A stretch of DNA of 64,000 bases. It comes from Planctomycetaceae bacterium (GTDB lineage Bacteria > Planctomycetota > Planctomycetia > Planctomycetales > Planctomycetaceae). The position numbers and the translations under genes were made by a program. The stretch is taken from contig PBSL01000016.1 in NCBI GenBank assembly GCA_002726205.1, forward strand, positions 40,673 to 104,672, given 5' to 3'. The notes below the pieces were generated by a model. The model saw only the letters and a program-made list of their open reading frames with translations. It was not told the DNA's origin and did not search any database. Of the stretch, positions 8,998 to 17,119 are shown in pieces (position 1 is the first letter of the stretch; the number at the start of each line of letters is the position of its first letter).

Positions 8998-10089
8998 ATG
9001 TCCGACACACCACGCCGCGACTTCCTGAAAACCGCCAGCCTGCTCGGGGCCGGCTCGCTGCTGGACCCCCGGGCCGCCACGGCCGCCGCCCGGCGACGCA
9101 AGCCGATCGACGAGTACGACCCGGCCAACATCAAGCTGGCACGTCGCGTACAGGGGTCACTCTCGGATGACGACATGAAGTTCCTGCAACAGCTGGGACT
9201 GCGGTGGGTACGTGTCGATCTGACCCGCCAGCAGGCCAACCTGGCCTTCATGACCGAGTTACAGAAACGGTTCGCACAGCACGACATCGCCATCTACTCG
9301 GCGGTTCATCCCGTCCAGGGATCGGTCAACATCGGCCTGGGACGCCCGGGCCGCGACGACGAGATTCGTGAATACCAGGACTTCCTCAAGGCCCTGGGGC
9401 GATTGAAGATCCCCGTGGCCGGCTATGCTTTTCACCCGGGCAATACCTACAGCACCGGCCGGGTTGTCCACCGGGGCTACTCGGTACGGGTGTTCGATCT
9501 GGACGTGTTCCGCAAGTCCGTCGAAAAGCAGAAGTTCGGACGGGATTATTCGGCCGAACAGATGTGGGACAACTACGAGTACTTCATCAAGCGGGTCCTG
9601 CCGGTGGCCGAGGACTCCGACGTGCGGATGGCCTTGCATCCCGACGACCCCCCGGTGGCCAGGATGAACGGCGTGGCCAAACTGTTCACCCACTTCGACG
9701 GCTACAAGCGGGCCAACGAGATTGCCGGCCGCAGCCAGCACTGGGGCGTGCTGCTGTGCGTCGGCACGTGGTCGGAAGGTGGGGACCGGATGGGCAAGGA
9801 TGTCTTCGAGATGATCCGCCACTGGGGAAAACGAAAACAGCTTTTCGCCATTCACTTCCGCAACGTCAGTGGCACACTGCCGCGGTTCTACGAGACGTTC
9901 CCCGATGACGGGTACCAGGACATGCCGAAGGTGATGCGGACGCTGCGGGCTGTCGGGTTCAACGGCACCACGATCGGTGACCACATCCCGAGGATGATCA
10001 ACGACAACGGCCTGCAGCAGGCCGGCGCGGCCTATTGCGTGGCCTACATGCGGGCCCTGCTCAAACAGGCCAACCGCGAGATGGGCTAG
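8998..10089 (+). CDS. Mannonate dehydratase (UxuA)-like TIM-barrel protein with Tat leader
   Basis: A 363-residue protein. Residues 1-30 (RRDFLKTASLLGAGSLL) form a Tat-like leader. The rest resembles the UxuA/xylose-isomerase-like barrel, with GLRWVRVD early, VRMALHPDDPP (about 205-215), GVLLCVGTWSEGG and FAIHFRNVSG (about 284-293). The LHPDDPP and HFRNV segments are the conserved metal and active-site blocks of mannonate dehydratase, which converts D-mannonate to 2-keto-3-deoxygluconate. Cytoplasmic UxuA has no leader, so an exported variant acting on a periplasmic sugar acid, or a different enzyme on the same scaffold, is possible. It is 57 bases after the DUF1501 gene and 6 bases before the methyltransferase. 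Confidence 0.8.
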   Translation: MSDTPRRDFLKTASLLGAGSLLDPRAATAAARRRKPIDEYDPANIKLARRVQGSLSDDDMKFLQQLGLRWVRVDLTRQQANLAFMTELQKRFAQHDIAIYSAVHPVQGSVNIGLGRPGRDDEIREYQDFLKALGRLKIPVAGYAFHPGNTYSTGRVVHRGYSVRVFDLDVFRKSVEKQKFGRDYSAEQMWDNYEYFIKRVLPVAEDSDVRMALHPDDPPVARMNGVAKLFTHFDGYKRANEIAGRSQHWGVLLCVGTWSEGGDRMGKDVFEMIRHWGKRKQLFAIHFRNVSGTLPRFYETFPDDGYQDMPKVMRTLRAVGFNGTTIGDHIPRMINDNGLQQAGAAYCVAYMRALLKQANREMG

Positions 10090-10095
10090 TTCCCG

Positions 10096-10875
10096 ATGCC
10101 CGAGAGCTGCTACGCCTATCCCCGGTACTGGGACCTCGCCTTCCGGGACGAAACGCCGCTGGAAGCCGATTTCGTCGATGCGGTGGCCGCGAAGTACTGC
10201 GACTTTCCGGTGCGCCGGGTCCTCGAACCAGGTTGTGGTGGTGGCCGGCTGGTGGTTGAACTGGCTTCACGAGGCTACGAAGTCACCGGTTTTGATCTCA
10301 GCACACCGGCCATCGACTACCTGAAGCGACGGCTGAAACGGCGAGGCCTGCGGGCCAACGTCTTCGAAGGCGACATGACGTGCGTGCAGATCGACCCGCC
10401 GGCCGACCTGGCCATCTGCCCGATGAATACGTTCCGGCACCTGCTGACCGAAGGCGACGCCCGGAACCATCTCGACGCGATCTCATCCAGCCTGCGGCCC
10501 GGCGGCCTCTACCTGCTGGGATTTCACCTGCTGCCACTGGACATCGACCCCGAGTCGTCCGAACGGTGGACGGCCCGGCATGGACGGACCCGTGTCACGT
10601 TTTCCCTGAAGGTGCTCGATTCGCAACGGCGGCGGCGGCTCGAAACGCTGCGGTTCCGACTCAACGTGACCAGTGGTCACGCCCGTCCCCGCCGCCTGGT
10701 GCTCGAGGACGAGTTTCCGTTGAGAATGTACACCGCGGCCCAGTTCCGCCGCCTGCTCGACTCGGTTCCCGGGTTGGAACTGCTCGACGTCTACGACTTC
10801 TGGTACGACATCGGTGATCCGCTCGTCCTCGACGACCGGATCACCGACACGATGTTCGTACTGCGAAAGCCATGA
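10096..10875 (+). CDS. Class I SAM-dependent methyltransferase
   Basis: A 259-residue cytoplasmic protein with a Rossmann methyltransferase core. Motif I is VLEPGCGGGRLVVELASRG (about residues 36-54), motif II ends VTGFDLS (56-62), the acidic post-II segment is VFEGDMTC (78-85), and motif IV is DLAICPMNTFRHL (92-104). The N-terminal YPRYWDLAFRDETPLEADF segment is typical of small-molecule methyltransferases. The start is 6 bases downstream of the UxuA-like stop, so the two are probably co-transcribed. The acceptor substrate cannot be inferred. The gene converges with the ARPP-1 gene, leaving 12 bases between stops. Confidence 0.88.
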   Translation: MPESCYAYPRYWDLAFRDETPLEADFVDAVAAKYCDFPVRRVLEPGCGGGRLVVELASRGYEVTGFDLSTPAIDYLKRRLKRRGLRANVFEGDMTCVQIDPPADLAICPMNTFRHLLTEGDARNHLDAISSSLRPGGLYLLGFHLLPLDIDPESSERWTARHGRTRVTFSLKVLDSQRRRRLETLRFRLNVTSGHARPRRLVLEDEFPLRMYTAAQFRRLLDSVPGLELLDVYDFWYDIGDPLVLDDRITDTMFVLRKP

Positions 10876-10887
10876 CACCAGGCGTTC

Positions 10888-11880
10888 CTACACGGCAACC
10901 TCGGCGGCAGCGCTGGTGTGCAGGGCAACACCGTTCCAGTACAGCGACGAGGCCGACAGGGTCAAAACGATCTCGGTGCGGAACTCGCGGCCCTCGCCCA
11001 CGGCCGGGGTTTCCTGCCACTGGACCTGGTCGAACTGTTCGAGGAACTCCTCGACCCGTCCCTGGTCGGGTCGATCCGGCACGAAACGTTCCTGCTGCAC
11101 GGGGCCGCCGACGGTGACCAGTTTGGCCCCGGCCCGCTGGCGGGATCGGCCGCGGCGCAACGCGTCCAGCCCATAGCCTCCCAGCAGCCGTGGCCAGGCC
11201 TGTTGACAGACCTCGTGAGAATCGAAGAGGTCCATCCCGAGAATTTCATCATCGATCGCGACAACCAGGCCCTCGGCACCCTTGGGCCACGGCAACTGCT
11301 CACGGAACTCCTGGATTCGCCGGGCGTACGCCAAAAACGAGTCCGACATTGCTCCGCTCGCCGAGCTCACCTTCATTTCCATCTGCTGCCTGGCGATGTC
11401 ATCCCAGACCTCGGCCTGATCCGAACGGTGACCTTTGCCCTGGCGAATCGACCGCATCACCGCCCTCTTCAGCTTTCGACGAAGGGTTGACGGTGACACG
11501 TGAGCCCCCGAACCGAACTTCTGTGACACGTCGTGCCAGCGGCCGGCCTCGATGCAGCTGACCGGAACCACGCAATCGGTGTTCGCCCCGACCAGGACCG
11601 TCGTGTTCAACACGCGATTCTGCTTCGCCCCGACCAACTCTTCTCCCTCGACAAACAGCACGGCCTGGTCGCCCCGGTTTCTTACGAGGAGATGTGGAAC
11701 CGACCCGGCACGATTGACCTCCTCGACATCCACCTGTTCCCGCTGCATCGCCTCGGCGGCCAGCAGATACTTTCTCGACCCCGCGACCTCATCACCGCGA
11801 TCACGTTTCAGGGGAAACACGGTCATGTTGTCGCAGGCCATCAATTCCAGTACCTGCACGTCACTGAAGACCTCACCCAT
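10888..11880 (-). CDS. ARPP-1 (DUF6569) family protein
   Basis: A 330-residue soluble protein without a signal peptide. The conserved block VPHLLVRNRGDQAVLFVEGEELVGAKQNRVLNT (about residues 61-93) followed by NTTVLVGA and VPVSCIEAGRW (about 104-114) is what I recognise as the ARPP-1 domain. This domain was named for association with ADP-ribosylglycohydrolase and phosphatase/rhodanese genes, and it has no firmly known activity. A second conserved region is EGLVVAIDDEILGMDLFDS (about 205-223). The start is well supported: ATG is preceded by a near-perfect ribosome-binding site (AGGAGGTGATC at about 6 bases), unusual among these genes. Two tandem palindromes lie 50-87 bases upstream, suggesting tight regulation. 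It is monocistronic and convergent with the methyltransferase. Confidence 0.8.
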   Translation of the reverse strand: MGEVFSDVQVLELMACDNMTVFPLKRDRGDEVAGSRKYLLAAEAMQREQVDVEEVNRAGSVPHLLVRNRGDQAVLFVEGEELVGAKQNRVLNTTVLVGANTDCVVPVSCIEAGRWHDVSQKFGSGAHVSPSTLRRKLKRAVMRSIRQGKGHRSDQAEVWDDIARQQMEMKVSSASGAMSDSFLAYARRIQEFREQLPWPKGAEGLVVAIDDEILGMDLFDSHEVCQQAWPRLLGGYGLDALRRGRSRQRAGAKLVTVGGPVQQERFVPDRPDQGRVEEFLEQFDQVQWQETPAVGEGREFRTEIVLTLSASSLYWNGVALHTSAAAEVAV

Positions 11881-11929
11881 CGATCACCTCCTGTTCGATA
11901 GCCACCGAGAACAGCCCGCGCGACGCTTC

Positions 11930-11967
11930 GTGTTTAATAAACACTTATGTTAGTGTCTACTATACAC
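11930..11967 (-). promoter_or_regulatory. Tandem palindromic operator upstream of ARPP-1 gene
   Basis: An AT-rich island in a GC-rich genome contains two 15-base palindromes. GTGTTTA-a-TAAACAC at 11930-11944 is perfect, with 7-base arms. GTGTCTA-c-TATACAC at 11953-11967 has one mismatched pair. Their centres are 23 bases apart, about two helical turns, and an ACACT...AGTGT inverted repeat spans the gap between them. The sites end 50 bases before the ARPP-1 start codon on the minus strand, where a promoter would lie. This is the layout of a cooperative dimeric repressor site. The cognate regulator is not in this window; an NrtR-like ADP-ribose/NAD regulator would fit the gene family but is a guess. 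Confidence 0.6.
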
Positions 11968-12044
11968 GGTCCGCGCGGATCGTCAAGCACCGTTGGCAGG
12001 TTACACGGCCGGGGCGGCGACTCCCGACTGACACATGTTCTCGG

Positions 12045-12050
12045 TAGAAT
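12045..12050 (+). promoter_or_regulatory. Possible -10 element for the tRNA gene
   Basis: TAGAAT at 12045-12050 sits 18 bases before the tRNA 5' end, matching five of six bases of the sigma-70 -10 consensus. No good -35 element occurs 16-18 bases upstream; CTGACA at 12028 is only 11 bases away. Weak support. Confidence 0.3.
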
Positions 12051-12067
12051 GCAACCGCCATGCGGCG

Positions 12068-12141
<74 letters not shown>

Positions 12142-12361
12142 CTCTCGTTCTCCGTCGCATCCTGCCGCAACCCGTCGGCTTCCTGGCCAGCAACCAACTG
12201 ACCACAGGTGTCCATTGCCAGGGTGATGGCCGATGAAAGAGTCGAGGACCTGTTTGTATGGCGGCCACTTTGTCGTTGGAACTGGGATTCGTGCCGGCGG
12301 CAGGATGCGGGTATGATCACTGGCCAGACACCGGGATTTCTTTCGGCAAGGACCGGGACGG

Positions 12362-13765
12362 ATGCTGACTCTTTTTTCCGGCAACAACACCAGGCATCCC
12401 GAGCGGATGTCGCGCCGATCGTTCCTGCAGGTCGGCACCTGCGCGGTCGGTGGGTTGTCTCTGGGTGACGTGCTGGCGCTCGAGGCCGCCCAGGCTGTCG
12501 AGACGCCGTTCGTCAAGGACATCTCGATCGTGTTCCTCTATTTTTCCGGGGGAGCCAGCCATATCGAGACGTTCGATCCGATGATGGGTGCCGCACCAGA
12601 AATTCGCAGCCAGACCGGTGAAGTGGCGACGACGATTCCCGGGGTCACCTTCGGAGGAACCTTTTCCCGACTGGCCCGGCATGCGCAGGAGATGTCGATC
12701 GTACGGTCGTTCCACCACCAGAACACCGATCACGTCAAGGCTCACGTCGAGGTGCTCACCGGAGGCATGGACCCGACCGGCAAACGGCAGACCGGTTTCA
12801 GCATGGGATCGCTCTACGCCCGACTGGCCGGCACCAACAGTCCACGCACCGGAATGCCGGTCTACAGCCTGCTCACCACGCCCGAGATCGATCCGCAATA
12901 TCGACAGGAATTGACCCGGGTTCGGCGCGGGTCCTGGGCCGGCGCGCTCGGGTCGGCCTATTCGCCGTTCGAGCCGGGCAACAAGAGCGCCATCCTCGAG
13001 AATATGACGTTGAATCTTTCCCAGGATCGCTTTGCCGACCGTCGGCTGTTGCTCTCGTCGCTGGACCAGTGGAAACGCCGGCACGAGAAGATCGCTTCGG
13101 TTGGCGGCTCGTCGAAATTTAACGACCAGGCAGTCGACCTGCTGCTTGGCAGCGCCTCGAGTGCCCTGGATATTTCCCGGGAGGATCCTGAACTGGTCAG
13201 GCGGTATGACACGAGCCATATCCAGGTGGGATTCAAGAAGTTCAAGCCCTCTCCGCTGGGCAAGCAGATGCTGATGGCACGGCGATTGTGCCAGGCCGGG
13301 TGCCGGTTTGTGACGGTCCACAGCCCCGGGTGGGACATGCATGCCGACAAGAACAATCCGGGGATGGTGACGGGTATGGAAATGCTCGGGCGGACGGCCG
13401 ACCAGGCCGTCTCGACGTTCCTGGAAGACGTGGCCCAGCGAGGACTCTCAAGGAAGATCCTGCTGATCCTCTCGGGCGATTTTGGACGCACGCCGCGCGT
13501 CAACAAGAATGGTGGTCGCGACCATTGGCCACGACTGTGTACCCTGGCGTTCGCCGGGGGCGATCTGAAGATGGGACAGGTTGTCGGAAAAGCGGCCCCC
13601 AACGGCGGGGAACCCCAGACATTCCCGGTGTCACTCTCGCAGTTCCGGGCGACGGTCCTGCAGAGCCTGGTTGACGTGGGGCAGTTCCGGGTCAACAGCA
13701 GTGTTCCGCGCGAGCTGGCCTCGCTGGTCGATAACCAGGCAGCCATCGCCCAGCTGATGCCCTGA
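12362..13765 (+). CDS. DUF1501 protein, isolated, between tRNA-end repeats
   Basis: A 467-residue DUF1501 protein. The leader SRRSFLQVGTCAVGGLSLGDVLALEAAQA (about residues 16-44) is Tat-like with SRRSF. Motif 1 is VFLYFSGGASHIETFDP (about 56-72), a variant of the usual GGPSHxDxFDPKP. The C-terminal metal-site region is LSGDFGRTP...NGGRDHWPRL. The Ala-for-Pro and Asp-for-Glu changes set it apart from the DUF1501 at 7576. It is not paired with a PSCyt gene and has no co-directional partner within 200 bases. It lies wholly inside the 1.66-kb segment bounded by the tRNA and the copy of its 3' end, so it may have been acquired by integration. Confidence 0.92.
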   Translation: MLTLFSGNNTRHPERMSRRSFLQVGTCAVGGLSLGDVLALEAAQAVETPFVKDISIVFLYFSGGASHIETFDPMMGAAPEIRSQTGEVATTIPGVTFGGTFSRLARHAQEMSIVRSFHHQNTDHVKAHVEVLTGGMDPTGKRQTGFSMGSLYARLAGTNSPRTGMPVYSLLTTPEIDPQYRQELTRVRRGSWAGALGSAYSPFEPGNKSAILENMTLNLSQDRFADRRLLLSSLDQWKRRHEKIASVGGSSKFNDQAVDLLLGSASSALDISREDPELVRRYDTSHIQVGFKKFKPSPLGKQMLMARRLCQAGCRFVTVHSPGWDMHADKNNPGMVTGMEMLGRTADQAVSTFLEDVAQRGLSRKILLILSGDFGRTPRVNKNGGRDHWPRLCTLAFAGGDLKMGQVVGKAAPNGGEPQTFPVSLSQFRATVLQSLVDVGQFRVNSSVPRELASLVDNQAAIAQLMP

Positions 13766-13769
13766 CGTC

Positions 13770-13791
13770 CCTGGTGGCCCCACTCTCGTCC
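13770..13791 (+). repeat. tRNA-end direct repeat, copy 2 (att-like)
   Basis: This imperfect second copy (20 of 22 bases) of the tRNA 3' end begins five bases after the DUF1501 stop. Differences from copy 1 are a C-to-T change in the acceptor strand and a T-to-C change near the 3' end. No remaining cloverleaf is upstream of it, so it is a fragment rather than a second tRNA. Confidence 0.5.
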
Positions 13792-13899
13792 CGGCCGATT
13801 CACATCGACAGCAACCTGACCTCAAATGCCTGCAGCAGGGCCGCGGGGCAGCCACGGTCCCCGTAGAAACACAGGCGGCGGTTCGGATCCCGGGCACAA

Positions 13900-13932
13900 C
13901 ACCCCAGCGGGTTGAACGCCGGGGCTGGGGTG
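13900..13932. repeat. Inverted repeat upstream of the hydrolase lipoprotein gene
   Basis: CACCCCAGC (13900-13908) and GCTGGGGTG (13924-13932) are perfect 9-base arms around a 15-base loop, ending 39 bases before the next start codon. There is no following T-run on either strand. It could be a 5' UTR hairpin or a relic of the segment after the tRNA-end repeat. Between 13792 and 13899 no plus-strand gene is visible. Confidence 0.4.
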
Positions 13933-13971
13933 GGGAGACTGGGGCTCCGTTTCCGAGCCTGGGGAGATGTG

Positions 13972-16419
13972 ATGAGAGTTGTGCTGGCTTTGATGTTGTG
14001 CCTGGGGGCGGTCGGATGCGGAGGCGACGTGCCGGCAAGCTCACCCGGCTCATCTGCTGCGCCACCGGCACCACCATCGAACCCTTCGCTTTCCAGCGAA
14101 GGCGAATCGCCGAAGGAACTGGTCGAGAACGCGGATTCCGGGGCCGAAGTGGAACCTGGCAAGCGACCTCGTTCGGAGAACGACGTGTCGGGGGACCCGC
14201 TTCCCGGAACGGCGCCTCTAGAGAAACACCCGGATCGTTCGGCGGCCATGCGGAGTGGCTTTCGAAAATACCTGTTACAACGCCTGGCCACGTCGAAACA
14301 GCGGCGCGAACAAGCGACGATTGATGACTGGAAACAGTGGGCGCCGCAGCAACGGACGGCATTGCGACGGATGATCGGTGCGGTAGACCGCCGGGTGCAG
14401 CCGGTGACGATGGAGTTGGTGGGGACGGTCGATCAGGGCGCCCAGCTCGTTGAGGACGACACGCTGCGGGTGCTGCGAGTGCGTTGGCCGGTGGTTGCCG
14501 GGGTGTTCGGCGAGGGCTTATTGCTGGAGCCCCGGGGGGACGTTGCTCTGAATGTCCTGGTGTTACCGGATGCAGGGCAATCACCGGAGCAACTGTGCGG
14601 GTTCCTGGCGGCTGAGAAGTCGTCGGCTTACCCGTGGTGGCTTGCTCGCAACGGTTGCCGGGTCCTGGTGATGACACTGATTGACCGAAGCGACGAGTGG
14701 TCGGGCTCCGCGGAGGTGGCGTGGACCAACGTGCCGCACCGTGAATGGATCTATCGGCAGGCCTTCGAACTGGGACGGCACATCATCGGTTATGAAGTGC
14801 TCAAGGCAGAGTCGGCCATCGGGTGGCTGGCAAGTCGCCCGGATCACGCGCCGCTGGCACTGGCCGGTTATGGGGAAGGCGGCCTGGTGGCGTTCTACAC
14901 GGGGGCTCTCGATCCACGGGTTGAGGGGACGCTGGTGAGCGGTTATTTCCGCTCGCGCCAGACCATTTGGCAAGAGCCCTTGTCCCGCAACGTGTTCGGC
15001 CTCCTGCGCGAGTTGGGAGATGCCGAAGTCGCGGCACTCTACGGTTCGCGATCCCTGGTTGTCGACCACACCCGACAGCCGGCGATCAACGGACCGCCAG
15101 TGGCCCGACAGAACCGCCGCGCCGTGGCGGCGCCGGGTGTCATCAGAACCCCGGAGGTGAGCGAGGTCGCCGAGGAAGTGCGGCGGTGTCAGCAACTGTT
15201 GGCAGCGGCGGGAATCAAACCGCAGATTGCGCTGGTGGCGTCTCAACCGCTCGCCGCCGAGGTCAGCAAGCCGGCCCTGGAACGATTGCTGAAGAGGTTT
15301 TCGCTGACGATGGCCAAGGAAGCGGGCGGGAACGTGAAAACGCGAGTGAAGATGCCCGCCATGCGACAGCAGCGGCAAGTCAGGGAACTGGTGGAATACA
15401 ACCAGCAACTGCTGCGTTTTTCAAATCGCCGACGTGGCGAGTTCTGGAAAGGACTGACACCACAGGGTGACGCCGCCGAGTGGGCGGAGAGGTGCGATGA
15501 AAAACGCGACTACCTCTGGCGTGAAATTGTGGGCCGGTTTCCCGATCCCGAGGGACCGGCCAAGGCCCGTTCTCGAATGGTAACGCAGACTGACAAATGG
15601 CGTTGTTACGAAGTGACACTGGAAGTCTTTTCGCCGGAGGTCTTCGCCTGGGGCTACCTGTTGGTGCCGCGAAACCTGGCGCCGGCAGAACGGCGTCCGG
15701 TGGTCGTCTGTCAGCATGGCCTGGAGGGCTTGCCGGCGACGGTCATCAATACCGATCCGACCTCACGGGACTTCTCCATCTACAACGGCTTTGCGGCACA
15801 ACTCGCCGACCTGGGGTTTGTCACCTATGCACCGCACAATTTCTACCGCGGCGGCAATCAATTCCGGGAACTCCAGCGGTTGGCGCATCCGCTGGGAACG
15901 ACGTTGTTTGGTTTAACGACGGCACAGCATCAACGCCATCTCCAATGGCTCAAGTCCCTCCCCTTTGTCGATGGTGAGCGGATCGGGTTTTATGGGCTCT
16001 CTTACGGTGGCAACACGGCCATGCGTGTGCCCGCGCTGTTGAAGGATTACCGGGTCGTGATTGCCTCGGGCGATTTCAACGAATGGATCTACAAGAATGC
16101 CACCATCGACCATGGCTACAGCATGATCTACCACAACGTCTGGGAAGTGTTTGAATGGAACCTGGGGCATACCTTCAATCACAGCGAACTGGCCGCCCTC
16201 ATCGCGCCACGGCCGTTCATGGTCGAACGGGGCCACGACGATGGTGTGGCGCTGGATGAATGGGTGGCTGCCGAATACGCTCGTGTCCGTCGGCTGTACA
16301 GCAAGCTGGGAATTTCAGAGAAGACCCAGATTGAGTTCTTCGACGGGCCGCACAAGATTCATGGAGAAGGGACCTATCGCTTTCTCCAGCGGCACCTCGA
16401 CTGGCATCCCGGCCAGTGA
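13972..16419 (+). CDS. Lipoprotein with two tandem alpha/beta-hydrolase domains (first one lacks the nucleophile)
   Basis: An 815-residue protein. I start at ATG 13972 because GGGGAGA lies just upstream and MRVVLALMLCLGAVGC gives a lipoprotein signal with the modified Cys at residue 16. A Pro/Ser-rich linker follows. The first hydrolase domain (about 150-420) has the elbow G299-Y-G301-E-G303, with Gly where the catalytic Ser should be. The second domain (about 500-815) resembles dienelactone-hydrolase/acetyl-xylan-esterase proteins and has G675-L-S677-Y-G679 plus a likely catalytic His in GPHKIHG near the C-terminus. So one domain is probably active and the other may bind ligand or be structural. 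It is probably anchored in a membrane facing the periplasm. Confidence 0.82.
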   Translation: MRVVLALMLCLGAVGCGGDVPASSPGSSAAPPAPPSNPSLSSEGESPKELVENADSGAEVEPGKRPRSENDVSGDPLPGTAPLEKHPDRSAAMRSGFRKYLLQRLATSKQRREQATIDDWKQWAPQQRTALRRMIGAVDRRVQPVTMELVGTVDQGAQLVEDDTLRVLRVRWPVVAGVFGEGLLLEPRGDVALNVLVLPDAGQSPEQLCGFLAAEKSSAYPWWLARNGCRVLVMTLIDRSDEWSGSAEVAWTNVPHREWIYRQAFELGRHIIGYEVLKAESAIGWLASRPDHAPLALAGYGEGGLVAFYTGALDPRVEGTLVSGYFRSRQTIWQEPLSRNVFGLLRELGDAEVAALYGSRSLVVDHTRQPAINGPPVARQNRRAVAAPGVIRTPEVSEVAEEVRRCQQLLAAAGIKPQIALVASQPLAAEVSKPALERLLKRFSLTMAKEAGGNVKTRVKMPAMRQQRQVRELVEYNQQLLRFSNRRRGEFWKGLTPQGDAAEWAERCDEKRDYLWREIVGRFPDPEGPAKARSRMVTQTDKWRCYEVTLEVFSPEVFAWGYLLVPRNLAPAERRPVVVCQHGLEGLPATVINTDPTSRDFSIYNGFAAQLADLGFVTYAPHNFYRGGNQFRELQRLAHPLGTTLFGLTTAQHQRHLQWLKSLPFVDGERIGFYGLSYGGNTAMRVPALLKDYRVVIASGDFNEWIYKNATIDHGYSMIYHNVWEVFEWNLGHTFNHSELAALIAPRPFMVERGHDDGVALDEWVAAEYARVRRLYSKLGISEKTQIEFFDGPHKIHGEGTYRFLQRHLDWHPGQ

Positions 16420-16543
16420 ACGGGAGACCCGTACAGGATCTCTAGCTGGCCCTCATTTCCCCTGGCGTGAGTGTTGCCGTGATCGGCGGCGGCGTATTAA
16501 TTTCCAGTGCGTTTTCCTGAATGACCACCGAGAGCCAAATCAA

Positions 16544-17032
16544 ATGTCTGACTCAACCAGCAATGACCGCATCGCCCCGATTCTCGGCCGTGTGCCCAGC
16601 GGTATCTTCATTCTCACTGCCCGCCACGAAGGCCAGGAAACCGGCATGCTGGCCAGTTGGGTGATGCAGGCCGGATTCGATCCACCGGCCGTCACGGTCG
16701 CCGTCAAGAAGGGCCGCTACATTGCCGACTGGCTGACCGCGAGTGGCTCATTCGCATTGAACGTCGTGGCCGAGGACGGCCAATCGCTGCTCGCGCATTT
16801 CGGTCGCGGGTTCGAACCCGACGAACCGGCATTCGAGGGCGTCGATATCGAGCGCGTCGCGGAAGAACTGCCCGTGTTGGCAACCGGGACGGTCGGATAT
16901 CTGCTCTGCCAGACCGGCGGACATATCGATTCGGACGACCATCACGTTTTCCTGGCCGAGGTAATCGACGGGGTCTTGATCCGTGACGAACCGCCGATGT
17001 TGCATGTTCGCAAGAGCGGTGCGCACTATTGA
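16544..17032 (+). CDS. Flavin reductase-like FMN-binding protein
   Basis: A 162-residue cytoplasmic protein of the flavin_reduct (FMN-binding split barrel) family. The features are GRVPSGIFILTARHEGQETGMLASWVMQAGFDPPAVTVAVKKGRY in the first 60 residues, then SGSFALNVV (about 68-76), HFGRG and the terminal LHVRKSGAHY. The S/T-x-x-S-x-x-P pattern that binds FMN is represented by GMLASWVMQ...DPP. The ATG at 16544 gives the family's normal N-terminus; the open frame extends upstream to 16151 but overlaps the hydrolase gene. It may be a stand-alone NAD(P)H:flavin reductase or a flavodoxin-like redox partner. Confidence 0.88.
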   Translation: MSDSTSNDRIAPILGRVPSGIFILTARHEGQETGMLASWVMQAGFDPPAVTVAVKKGRYIADWLTASGSFALNVVAEDGQSLLAHFGRGFEPDEPAFEGVDIERVAEELPVLATGTVGYLLCQTGGHIDSDDHHVFLAEVIDGVLIRDEPPMLHVRKSGAHY

Positions 17033-17119
17033 TGATGTCGGCAGAACGAACCGGCTTCCAGCGACACCAGGCTCTGCAGGACTTCGTCGACCGACCGTGA
17101 GCGGCGGAGCGGGGATCCC

